Numbered from the stretch's first letter, positions 1 through 5,762 are shown. The stretch: 9,626 nucleotides of DNA from an uncultured Rhizobiaceae group bacterium (GCA_905479965.1 CAJQOR010000007.1:1-9626); one strand, 5' to 3'. A program made the numbers and translations. The notes: generated from the letters alone by a model not told the origin.

Positions 1-1
1 C

Positions 2-193
2 AAGACTGGGGATCCCAAAATTGAGGCTGGTGAAAGTGCTGTTGCAGGTTTAATTGGTTTAATCTGTGCAGCATCGGACCCAGATATGCGCGATAAATTG
101 AAGCTTGATCATCATTCAAGGGCTTTAGTTATTGGCTCTGAAGGCGTTACTGATCCTCATGTGTTCAGTGCAATAATGTCCGGTGAAATTTGA
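2..193 (+). CDS. dpaL: Diaminopropionate ammonia-lyase-like PLP enzyme, C-terminal end (partial)
   Basis: The gene enters from the left edge; 63 codons and a TGA stop are visible. The reading frame contains GDPKIEAGESAVAGL, followed about 20 residues later by LKLDHHSRALVIGSEGVTDP. This two-part pattern (a glycine/serine loop, then a strand ending in SEG-x-TDP) is the usual C-terminus of 2,3-diaminopropionate ammonia-lyase. That enzyme is a fold-type II PLP enzyme splitting diaminopropionate into pyruvate and ammonia in the cytoplasm. The serine/glutamate of the SEG-TDP region lies at the cofactor edge in this family. The catalytic lysine and most of the enzyme are outside the window, so a related threonine dehydratase/TrpB-fold lyase cannot be excluded. 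It converges on the copper operon, and the gap holds a repeat copy. Confidence 0.72.
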   Translation, partial: KTGDPKIEAGESAVAGLIGLICAASDPDMRDKLKLDHHSRALVIGSEGVTDPHVFSAIMSGEI

Positions 194-268
194 ACATGAA
201 TTATTGGCTGCGAACAAATCTGCATTGTCTGTTGGTGCGGATATGACATCCACCTTGTCCCAACATAT

Positions 269-331
269 CACCCACCAGCAGCCGTCATCGCAGATGATCT
301 CAATCGCATCTTCGTGAACGACATCGACCCA
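269..331 (-). repeat. Dispersed intergenic repeat, copy 1 of 3
   Basis: This 63-bp block aligns without gaps to 3392-3454 (49 of 63 identical by my count) and to 5176-5238. All copies are in the same orientation. Read on the minus strand it translates as WVDVVHEDAIEIICDDGCWW, matching the pattern of the other copies. No start codon, ribosome site or full reading frame belongs to it here. It begins 10 bp beyond the CopD stop codon and fills most of the convergent gap between the lyase end and CopD (194-341). I see no rho-independent terminator in that gap. Confidence 0.75.
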
Positions 332-341
332 TTTGAATTGC

Positions 342-1223
342 CTACATGTCGGGAAGGCTAACCGCTGTTGTAAGAATTGCCGTCATCGCGAAGATGATAA
401 GAAAAACTAAGAATTCTAATTTGATTGATGTCTTTAGTTGCCTTGCAACGATTTGATTTTTCTGACGCAACGCAGGTACAATTTTGAACTTATTTAATGC
501 CGCAAGTGCAAGTAAAATTCCAACCATTGCGACTTTAATCAGCAGTAATAAGCCATATGAGGTGCTGAATAGTTTTTCAGGTGAACCAACAAGAAAAATC
601 GAAAATGCAGCACCCATCATGATCAAAACTGGAACCATGATAGCAGCTTGCTTACCAAATTTATGTGCCAATTCACCCGCATCGATGAGACTATTTTGAT
701 CGGATGCCAATTTATAAAGCGGGTATAATGCACCAAGCCAAAAACTCACCGCAAGAAGATGAATTGTGATCATCGGCCCAAGGAACAATTGATCTTTGGT
801 CGCGTGACCAACCATCGCAAATGATGTTGCAACCAGTATCCCACCAAACAAAGTACCAACACAACGAAATGCGGCAAAAGGAATGGCAGTCAATAACACG
901 AATATCCCGGTTAATCGAAAGTAGGTAGACAGGCCTAATGGCCCTTCCCTGACAATGCCGATCATTTCCCAATCAAACAATCCTTCCAGCCCTTCATCAT
1001 AAAGCTGACCCGCCTGAATAGAAATGCGAGTTACAGAGAAAATCAGGGACAAGACGCCAGCGATCAGTGTCAAATTAAGGAGGGATTTAATGGTGGGTTT
1101 ATCTGATGGTTTGACCCACCATAAAAATACCATTGATCCAACAGTTATAAAACTGGTTAGATATATGGTGATTTTGGAAATCACGTCGGCAATCAGCCAT
1201 GCATCCCATTCAAACATGGGCAC
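342..1223 (-). CDS. copD: CopD family copper-resistance/import membrane protein
   Basis: A polytopic inner-membrane protein of 293 residues with about eight hydrophobic segments, near residues 12-36, 46-66, 99-118, 122-139, 149-171, 194-212, 223-243 and 268-289. The segment around residues 152-166 (TIHLLAVSFWLGALY) is the signature region of the CopD domain. H140 and H155 are plausible metal ligands. CopD proteins work with periplasmic CopC in moving or sequestering copper across the inner membrane; the direction of transport is debated in the family. It is the last gene of a cytochrome c-copC-copD unit. The start is a GTG whose G is also the last base of the copC TAG stop, which suggests coupled translation. 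An ATG two codons later (position 1217) is the alternative. No good ribosome site precedes either. Confidence 0.9.
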   Translation of the reverse strand: MPMFEWDAWLIADVISKITIYLTSFITVGSMVFLWWVKPSDKPTIKSLLNLTLIAGVLSLIFSVTRISIQAGQLYDEGLEGLFDWEMIGIVREGPLGLSTYFRLTGIFVLLTAIPFAAFRCVGTLFGGILVATSFAMVGHATKDQLFLGPMITIHLLAVSFWLGALYPLYKLASDQNSLIDAGELAHKFGKQAAIMVPVLIMMGAAFSIFLVGSPEKLFSTSYGLLLLIKVAMVGILLALAALNKFKIVPALRQKNQIVARQLKTSIKLEFLVFLIIFAMTAILTTAVSLPDM

Positions 1224-1582
1224 TAATCATCATTAACTGTGAAGGAAAACTTGCCTTTCAATGCGTGCCCATCCTCTGATAACGCCCGCCATTCGATAAG
1301 ATATTCGCCATGTCCCCTAAACTCAGGTGTTAGACGAAGTTCTTCCGTCATAACTTTATTGGAGAGTTCCAGTTTGGTTTCATGCATGGCACCCGCATAT
1401 TTATGTGTCATAACAACTTTTACCACCCGAGCACGCTTCGCAAATATGAATTGAAGCATTTGAGGCGTTTCATTCAACACAGCGCCATTAGCAGGCGATG
1501 TCGTTTTTAATGGCGAATGCGCAAAACTATATACGGTAAAAAATAAAACTGCTGCAAAGGTAAAAATAAGATTTTTATACAT
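1223..1582 (-). CDS. copC: CopC-domain periplasmic copper-binding protein
   Basis: A 119-residue protein with a signal peptide (residues 1-21, cleavage expected after SFA). This leaves a mature N-terminus beginning HSPL, and the N-terminal histidine is the classic Cu(II) ligand of CopC. The domain ends with SEDGHALKGKFSF; D104 and H106 are the conserved downstream Cu(II) ligands. Size and the proline/asparagine loop after the first strand (SPANGAVL) fit a single CopC beta-barrel. Few methionines lie between the strands, so a separate Met-rich Cu(I) site looks weak; this is inference. It has a clear AGGAAG ribosome site 4 bases before ATG. It lies 30 bp downstream of the cytochrome gene and overlaps copD by one base, so it sits in one operon under the CueR-like promoter. 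Confidence 0.92.
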   Translation of the reverse strand: MYKNLIFTFAAVLFFTVYSFAHSPLKTTSPANGAVLNETPQMLQFIFAKRARVVKVVMTHKYAGAMHETKLELSNKVMTEELRLTPEFRGHGEYLIEWRALSEDGHALKGKFSFTVNDD

Positions 1583-1612
1583 CTTGCTTCCTAATATTTA
1601 ACGGGATCTTGG

Positions 1613-2053
1613 TTAGAATATTCCATTAGCTCGCTGTAATTTTCGAATATAGGCGATGATATTTTCAACATCCATTTCTGACACATCTGCGACTGGGGGC
1701 ATATCGCCAAAGGGCCAATGATGTGACCTTACACCATTTTTTGCCGCCAATTGAAATGACATGTCGCCATGATGACTAGGCTCATAAATAATATGCACAA
1801 GCGGAGGTGCACGACCATCAAGGCCTGTTGCATTTTTTCCGTGACACATAGCGCAATTTTCGTCAAACTGGCGTTTGCCAAGCTGTTCAATTATTGTAAG
1901 TTCTGGAATATTTACTTCAGCGACAATCGGTTCTGAACTTGTCATATGATTGGTCATCATTTGCTCTGACATGGATTGATGTTCAAAAAACCATACTACC
2001 AAACCAATAAGACCCGCCGCACAAACGATACCAATTATGTTCCGAGTTTCCAT
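1613..2053 (-). CDS. Membrane-anchored class I c-type cytochrome
   Basis: A 146-residue protein with an N-terminal hydrophobic anchor (about residues 5-23), a Met/His-rich linker (QSMSEQMMTNHM, 26-37), and one cytochrome c domain. The haem site is CAMCH (C67, C70, H71), and the likely axial methionine is M118 in GDMPP. The C-terminal helix (NIIAYIRKLQ) is typical of class I cytochromes. The domain faces the periplasm. The linker is unusually rich in Met and His for a cytochrome, which suggests copper contact; this is inference. It is the first gene of the operon with copC and copD and directly follows the CueR-like promoter, so it is probably copper-induced. Electron delivery to or from a periplasmic copper enzyme or oxidase is possible, but no partner is in the window. 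Confidence 0.9.
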   Translation of the reverse strand: METRNIIGIVCAAGLIGLVVWFFEHQSMSEQMMTNHMTSSEPIVAEVNIPELTIIEQLGKRQFDENCAMCHGKNATGLDGRAPPLVHIIYEPSHHGDMSFQLAAKNGVRSHHWPFGDMPPVADVSEMDVENIIAYIRKLQRANGIF

Positions 2054-2083
2054 TTAAACAATCCCAATGCCTGAATTATTGGC

Positions 2084-2114
2084 ACGTTAATCCTTCCAGC
2101 CACTGTAAGGTCAA
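2084..2114 (-). promoter_or_regulatory. CueR/HmrR-type (MerR family) copper promoter with 19-bp spacer
   Basis: Read on the minus strand, a -35 TTGACC (2109-2114) and a -10 TAACGT (2084-2089) are separated by 19 bp. This is longer than the normal 17 and is the hallmark of promoters activated by MerR-family DNA distortion. Inside the spacer is a dyad with half-sites CCTTaCAG and CTGGAAGG around TGG (2091-2111), 7 of 9 positions symmetric. It closely resembles the CueR/HmrR copper operator (ACCTTCC...GGAAGGT). The predicted transcript start is near 2077, giving a leader of about 24 bases to the cytochrome ATG. The matching MerR-family regulator is not in the window. Confidence 0.8.
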
Positions 2115-2130
2115 GCGCTAACGTGATACT

Positions 2131-2700
2131 TTATCCGCCGATTTGATATCTCCCCCGCCCATGCTTGACCACATAGCCCTGCTTAACCAACGCATTAAGC
2201 GCCCGGTAAGTTGTTTCATGCGTTAAACCAAGCACAGATGCAAAAGACATAATATTCCCTTTATGTAACCCCTCTTGAAGCCCTGTATAGACACGATCCT
2301 TAGCTGATTTGATCGAGCGTAACTCCAGCAAGCGCCGAAAATCCTGTACTTGTCTGGCAAAATATGCCGAAACACCTAATGCGAAATTCTGGTCAACATT
2401 CATCAGTTCAGTTATTGCAGATTTGCTAACAGCTGCAATCGTTGCGTTTTCACTCACAAAGGCATCGCAGTGATATTCCTCGGCAAATAAAGATGCTTCT
2501 GCAAAATATTCGTTTGAAAAAGCGCGATGAACAATAATCAAATCACCGTTTTTCGAAAACCTCTGTAATTGCACTCCTCCAGATAGGATGAAAAACATAG
2601 AATGCGGCGTCTCCCCCAAGCGAAAAACAAGCTCACCAGCCTGATAATGACGTGTTCGAATGTTAGATTGGGGTAAGATTTCAAATGGAATAGGTAGCAT
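2131..2700 (-). CDS. Crp/Fnr-family transcriptional regulator (short form)
   Basis: A 189-residue DNA-binding regulator, shorter than the usual 220-240. Residues 10-95 form a cyclic-nucleotide-binding-type beta-roll (AGELVFRLGE, then FFILSGGVQLQRF, then FAEASLFAEEYHCDAFV). Residues 100-130 form the dimer helix. A winged helix-turn-helix follows (SFASVLGLTHETTYRALNALV, about 152-172, in two overlapping parts of one motif). It has none of the N-terminal cysteines that hold the FNR iron-sulphur cluster; the only cysteine is C78 in YHCDA. The effector is therefore unknown. It is divergent from the His-rich protein gene, and a palindrome lies in its own promoter spacer, which suggests autoregulation. 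No ribosome site is seen before ATG, and the predicted transcript begins at or next to the start codon. It lies directly upstream of the copper operon on the same strand, but that operon has its own promoter. Confidence 0.88.
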   Translation of the reverse strand: MLPIPFEILPQSNIRTRHYQAGELVFRLGETPHSMFFILSGGVQLQRFSKNGDLIIVHRAFSNEYFAEASLFAEEYHCDAFVSENATIAAVSKSAITELMNVDQNFALGVSAYFARQVQDFRRLLELRSIKSAKDRVYTGLQEGLHKGNIMSFASVLGLTHETTYRALNALVKQGYVVKHGRGRYQIGG

Positions 2701-2706
2701 TACGAT

Positions 2707-2735
2707 AATATATGATTGAAATCATATTCATGCAA
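2707..2735 (-). promoter_or_regulatory. Predicted promoter of the Crp/Fnr gene
   Basis: On the minus strand, a -35-like TTGCAT (2730-2735) and a -10 TATATT (2707-2712) are spaced by 17 bp. The expected start of transcription is about position 2700, the first base of the ATG, so the mRNA would be leaderless or nearly so. The -35 match is weak and the -10 match is good. Confidence 0.4.
2710..2727. promoter_or_regulatory. 18-bp perfect palindrome, likely Crp/Fnr operator
   Basis: Arms ATATGATT and AATCATAT are exact reverse complements around a 2-bp centre (GA). The core TGAT-N4-ATCA matches the FNR-type box (TTGAT-N4-ATCAA) except for the outermost base of each half. It lies between the predicted -35 and -10 of the regulator gene, where a bound dimer would repress. 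For the rightward gene its centre (2718.5) is about 41.5 bp before a possible start near 2760, the class II activation distance. That start depends on a weak -10 (TAGTAA, 2748-2753). Confidence 0.7.
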
Positions 2736-2774
2736 GAAAAACGATTGTAGTAATTTTATGAATGGAGAGACATC

Positions 2775-3359
2775 ATGAAATCTAAATCAACGAAACTTCT
2801 ACCTATCATCATAACCCTCGCAATTGGTAGCGCAGCAGGATACGCAGTTGCAACTGAAGTGCATAATCATAATGGGCACGATAATGGTGATGCAACATTG
2901 CACCAAATGCCGCAATTCCCAATCGAAACTGGGCAATCAGCTTTTGCCGCAATTGCAGAAATTGTATCTATATTGGAGAATGACCCCAACACCGATTGGT
3001 CGCAAGTAAATCTCAATGCATTACGCGAGCACCTGTTAGATATGGATGCACTAACACGGGGTGCAAATGTAACAATGTTGGAAAATAATGGCCGTGTTAG
3101 TTTTGAAGTCATTGGTACTGGACTGACATTAAGAGCTCTCCAAAATATGGTTCCAGCTCATGCAAAAGAACTCAATAAAATGGATGACTGGCTTGCCTTG
3201 GGTGAAGCGACAGAAAACGGTGCTGTATTAACAATCACGCCAAATAACAACTCAGAGTTAGCTCGGATTAAAGCGCTCGGTTTTTTTGGTCTCATGGCAA
3301 CCGGCGGGCACCACCAACCGCATCATTTAGGAATGGCAAAGGGAACCATGAAGCACTAA
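2775..3359 (+). CDS. Exported histidine-rich protein, putative metal binder
   Basis: A 194-residue protein of no family I can name. Residues 1-26 are a signal peptide or anchor (charged start, hydrophobic 8-22, possible cut after AVA). A His-rich stretch follows (H30, H32, H35, H43). The middle (54-170) is a compact predicted alpha/beta domain with few cysteines or transmembrane features. The end, FGLMATGGHHQPHHLGMAKG, carries H179, H180, H183, H184, and the chain ends in H194. The two His clusters at opposite ends suggest binding of Cu, Ni or Zn in the periplasm; the metal itself is inference from the adjacent CopC/CopD operon. A strong ribosome site GGAGAG (2764-2769) fixes the start. It is divergent from the Crp/Fnr gene with a shared palindrome, so that regulator is its probable controller. 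Confidence 0.82.
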   Translation: MKSKSTKLLPIIITLAIGSAAGYAVATEVHNHNGHDNGDATLHQMPQFPIETGQSAFAAIAEIVSILENDPNTDWSQVNLNALREHLLDMDALTRGANVTMLENNGRVSFEVIGTGLTLRALQNMVPAHAKELNKMDDWLALGEATENGAVLTITPNNNSELARIKALGFFGLMATGGHHQPHHLGMAKGTMKH

Positions 3360-3391
3360 AGTATAAGACCAAAACAACCAATAAAAATCTA

Positions 3392-3454
3392 CATCCACCA
3401 ACCGCTATCATCGCAGATAATCTCAATCGTATCATCGTGAATGTCTTTCGCCCA
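3392..3454 (-). repeat. Dispersed intergenic repeat, copy 2 of 3
   Basis: A gap-free match to copy 3 (55 of 63 identical by my count) and copy 1 (49 of 63). The minus strand translates as WAKDIHDDTIEIICDDSGWW, followed by Met and a TAG stop. Right beside it, 3457-3471 repeats a 15-base stretch found at 5378-5392. In copy 3 the two blocks are 139 bp apart, so copy 2 looks like an internally deleted version. It fills the convergent gap (3360-3509) between the His-rich protein gene and the hydroxylase gene. Confidence 0.78.
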
Positions 3455-3509
3455 TTGTCGTCTTCTTTGTGCCAAGCGGAGACATTCAGGCTACATTTTC
3501 GACGTAGAA

Positions 3510-4406
3510 TTATCTCTTGAACGCGTCAAACGGCAATTTTAGTACATCGAAGGTTCTTTCATAGGCGGGGAAACCTTCAGAAGCTTTGACGCCTAACTCT
3601 TCTGGTAGTATGCCGGGTTTGTATACAAATGTCCCAAATAACTGATCAAGAATTGATAATGTGGCACCGTAATTTTTGGCTTCATTAACATCTGCACTGT
3701 GATGATACCTGTGCAGTTCTGGTCCAACAAACACATAGTTTAGAATTCCCATGCGAACATCTACGTTAAAATGGCTTATGAGGCCGTGCATGCCGTTGAT
3801 GATCAAAAACATGGTCACCGCTTCCGAACTATACCCCATAATCCATATTGGAAACGTGATTGCAAAACCTTGGATAACCATGCCATTTAAGGGATGGCCC
3901 ACAGCATGCATAACCAAGTATAGACGGGGAGGAAGATGATGTGCCGCGTGAGTATGCCACAAAACCTTACCTATATAACCTCTGGAATCATGCATTGTCC
4001 GATGAATGGTGTAATGAATAACCTCAAAAATCAACAAGCACAATATGAGCTGTATTCCCATTGGCCAATCCGATGCCAAGCCATCATTGTTGTGTGACAA
4101 ACCGATTGTAAACAATGCCAAGAATGCGGATAGACCTGCGACAAAAATCGAATTGATTATAACGAATTTGAAGTCGGCTATGAAAGACTTAAGGCTCATG
4201 GCCCATCGTTTCTCGTAGGGGAACAACCATTCGATGAGCAGATATATCACGGCCATCGTGCCAATACATACCCCCCAAATTGTTTGAAGGTCATAGTCGG
4301 CTGTAAAGATAAAATGAAAACCAGTTAGCGCGACGAGCCAACTTACGGGGTATAGGCCCCAGCGGACAAGAACGCGAAGCGTAGATGTTGATTGACTGCT
4401 CTGCAT
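3510..4406 (-). CDS. Sterol desaturase/fatty acid hydroxylase family membrane protein
   Basis: With the ATG at 4406 the protein has 298 residues. It shows the eight-histidine diiron signature of the family: HYTIHRTMH (H131, H135, H139), HTHAAHH (H151, H153, H156, H157) and HRYHH (H232, H235, H236), plus H207 and H212. Four or more membrane segments (around 15-35, 42-62, 80-103, 118-132, 178-204) surround these cytoplasm-facing metal ligands. The family performs O2-dependent hydroxylation or desaturation of sterols, fatty acids, carotenoids or ether lipids; the substrate here is unknown. An upstream ATG at 4469 would add 21 residues, but it would read through the operator palindrome. The 4406 start has a TAGGAA ribosome site 8 bases upstream and leaves the operator outside the gene. 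It is divergent from the TetR gene, which probably controls it. Confidence 0.9.
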   Translation of the reverse strand: MQSSQSTSTLRVLVRWGLYPVSWLVALTGFHFIFTADYDLQTIWGVCIGTMAVIYLLIEWLFPYEKRWAMSLKSFIADFKFVIINSIFVAGLSAFLALFTIGLSHNNDGLASDWPMGIQLILCLLIFEVIHYTIHRTMHDSRGYIGKVLWHTHAAHHLPPRLYLVMHAVGHPLNGMVIQGFAITFPIWIMGYSSEAVTMFLIINGMHGLISHFNVDVRMGILNYVFVGPELHRYHHSADVNEAKNYGATLSILDQLFGTFVYKPGILPEELGVKASEGFPAYERTFDVLKLPFDAFKR

Positions 4407-4424
4407 ATTGAAGTTCCTAAGTAA

Positions 4425-4450
4425 ATTTAATAGACACATGTCCATTAAAT
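4425..4450. promoter_or_regulatory. 26-bp near-perfect palindrome, likely TetR operator
   Basis: Outer arms ATTTAAT and ATTAAAT are exact complements, as are inner GACA and TGTC. Only two symmetric base pairs (four bases) break the dyad, so 22 of 26 positions pair. It lies between the divergent hydroxylase and TetR genes, 18 bp from the hydroxylase ATG and about 70 bp before the TetR start. Binding there would block the hydroxylase promoter or leader, and probably the regulator's own promoter. This is the usual arrangement for a TetR repressor with a divergent target. Confidence 0.78.
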
Positions 4451-4498
4451 AGATTATCTTCATCCGCAAAGGTCATGCTCAAACTGAGGTGGAGTATA

Positions 4499-4522
4499 AT
4501 GGACAATTCGAGGCAGATATGA
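4499..4522 (+). CDS. Possible 7-codon leader ORF before the TetR gene
   Basis: ATG at 4499 follows GAGGTGGAG (4486-4494), the best ribosome site in this region. It reads MDNSRQI and stops at TGA 4520-4522. The stop overlaps the TetR ATG (4519) as ATGA. Such an overlap often couples translation. The peptide has no recognisable attenuator sequence. It could also be an accident of sequence, since the strong site might instead serve the GTG at 4489 poorly or not at all. Confidence 0.35.
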   Translation: MDNSRQI

Positions 4523-5067
4523 ACGATAACAGCAGAATAGATCGCCGCATTGAGCGCACTCGTCAGGCGCTCTTGCAAGGTTTACAGGCATTGCTTCAAC
4601 ATAAATCATGGGATGAAATCAACGTCAGAATGATATGCGATCAGGCCAATATTGCCCGATCATCATTTTATCTTCACTTTCAAAACAAGCAGGAACTCAT
4701 GGATTTCGCATTCTCTAATCTCAACGACAGATTGTCCAGAGACATTGTTTTTGCAGATCAAAACCAGTCGCATTTAGTCTCACTTCTTTGGCTTGTTGAT
4801 CATATCAGTGAAATGAGTGATTTTTTTATCAGGTCGCAAACAAGTCAAAACGCTATCATGTCGAGATTTCAGTCGACATTTAAAGCCTTGCTGGAAAAAG
4901 AACTTTATCACAAAAGCTTATCGGCAACTGACGTGCAACTAACCTTTATCACTGGTGGTATTTTCGCAGCGATCACAGATTGCATTCACCGCCAAAAAAA
5001 AATAAATGATCAATTGTTTGTAGATGACATTGAACGTCAAATATTCCAGGTTCTGAAAACTGCATGA
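4519..5067 (+). CDS. TetR-family transcriptional regulator
   Basis: A 182-residue protein from the ATG at 4519. The N-terminal TetR DNA-binding domain covers about residues 9-56: helix RTRQALLQGLQALLQH, then VRMICDQANIARSSFYLHF as the helix-turn-helix, ending in NKQELMDFAF. The remaining all-helical part (about 60-180) is the ligand and dimer domain and is not diagnostic of any ligand. A GTG at 4489 would add 10 residues. I prefer 4519 because the helical domain then begins at the usual distance from the start and because GAGG (4510-4513) lies 5 bases upstream. It is divergent from the hydroxylase with a palindromic operator between them, which suggests local repression relieved by a hydrophobic substrate or product; this is inference. 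Confidence 0.9.
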   Translation: MNDNSRIDRRIERTRQALLQGLQALLQHKSWDEINVRMICDQANIARSSFYLHFQNKQELMDFAFSNLNDRLSRDIVFADQNQSHLVSLLWLVDHISEMSDFFIRSQTSQNAIMSRFQSTFKALLEKELYHKSLSATDVQLTFITGGIFAAITDCIHRQKKINDQLFVDDIERQIFQVLKTA

Positions 5068-5077
5068 ATCATAACAG

Positions 5078-5096
5078 CCTGAAATTCAATTTCTGG
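5078..5096. terminator. Weak inverted repeat after the TetR gene
   Basis: CCTGAAATT and AATTTCTGG face each other with one T-T mismatch, forming a short stem 11 bases after the TetR stop. There is no following T run, so this is at best a weak terminator or processing site. Confidence 0.25.
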
Positions 5097-5136
5097 ATTT
5101 GGCCATTAGCAAGGGCTTTTATGTTTCAATTTAATG

Positions 5137-5364
5137 TCAACTTTTGATCCGAGCAAAATAGCCAACTACAAACTCCATCCACCAGTCGCTATTATCGCAG
5201 AAAATTTCAATCCCATCATCGTGAAGGTCTTTCGCCCACTTCAAAACGGATTGCCCTCCGATAAGGCTGTCTGGTGCTAAGCTGAAATGTTGGCCGTTCT
5301 ATCGGGACGCTTTAACCAATCCCAAGCTTTGGTCAGCAAAAGTCTGAAGGAAATTAGATATCAG
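5137..5364 (-). pseudogene. Remnant of an unrecognised gene containing repeat copy 3
   Basis: One minus-strand frame reads as protein from 5364 down to a TGA at 5137-5139, broken by a single TAG at 5299-5301. Before the TAG: LISNFLQTFADQSLGLV, then KASR. After the TAG come 53 codons: NGQHFSLAPDSLIGGQ, then SVLKWAKDLHDDGIEI, then FCDNSDWWMEFVVGYFA. The TAG follows Arg and could be a TGG (Trp) changed by one base. No start codon or ribosome site is visible, and a TAA lies just upstream (5365-5367). I do not recognise the family. The SLIGGQS turn before a Trp faintly recalls the DUF2384 antitoxin tail, which is only a hint. This remnant accounts for most of the 339-bp stretch (5068-5406) between the TetR gene and the ligase fragment. 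Confidence 0.55.
5176..5238 (-). repeat. Dispersed intergenic repeat, copy 3 of 3
   Basis: The 63-bp block shared with 269-331 and 3392-3454, reading WAKDLHDDGIEIFCDNSDWW on the minus strand. It is embedded in a longer protein-like frame, which makes this the fullest copy. The companion 15-base block lies at 5378-5392. Confidence 0.78.
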
Positions 5365-5406
5365 TTAACTTATCGAAGTCGTCTTCTTTGTGGCAGAAGC
5401 GCGCCT

Positions 5407-5762
5407 CTAAAGCATCGAGACTATCTTAGCGCGTTGGATTTTCCCCGAGGGACCTTTGGGAAGCTCAGGCAGTATGTGAACGCGATCTGGGCGTTTGAAA
5501 TCACCTAACTTTTGCTGGCAGATATCCTGCAGAATGCCTTCAACAACTTGCGAACCGTCTGACAGTTTTACGGCAGCTTCGACCGTTTCACCATAACGAT
5601 CGCATTTTACCGAAAATGCCGCCGCTTCGATTACATCTGGATGACTGTAGAGAGCTTCATCGATCTCACGGGGTGCAATGTTCTCACCGCCCTTTATAAT
5701 CAGCTCTTTCAATCGACCAGTCACAAACACATAACCATCTTCATCCATTCGGCCAAGATGCA
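5407..5762 (-). pseudogene. AMP-forming acyl-CoA ligase, C-terminal third only
   Basis: The minus-strand reading HLGRMDEDGYVFVTGR, then LKELIIKGGENIAPREID, then LPKGPSGKIQR, covers the hinge and mobile C-terminal domain of acyl-CoA synthetases. The catalytic lysine motif PSGKIQR is intact and the natural stop is kept. The N-terminal adenylation core (about 380-400 residues) is missing. An intact protein would read GDLGRMDEDGY; here the aspartate is replaced by His and upstream similarity ends at once. The frame stays open to an ATG at 5817, but those residues (WFGWFGPLELILLIV) are the antisense of an unrelated gene fragment. The piece cannot activate a substrate. It could be expressed only by accident. 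I judge it a dead remnant. Confidence 0.85.

Noticed and set aside
269..331. Repeat copies as integron attC sites or hairpin elements
   Set aside because: No long inverted symmetry or attC core motifs are visible within the block, and no integrase is present.
484..1454. Plus-strand ORFs across copD and copC
   Set aside because: Antisense shadows of well-recognised CopC and CopD genes with no ribosome sites or family likeness.
4407..4469. Longer N-terminus for the hydroxylase (ATG at 4469)
   Set aside because: It would run through the operator palindrome and has no ribosome site; the ATG at 4406 has TAGGAA correctly spaced.
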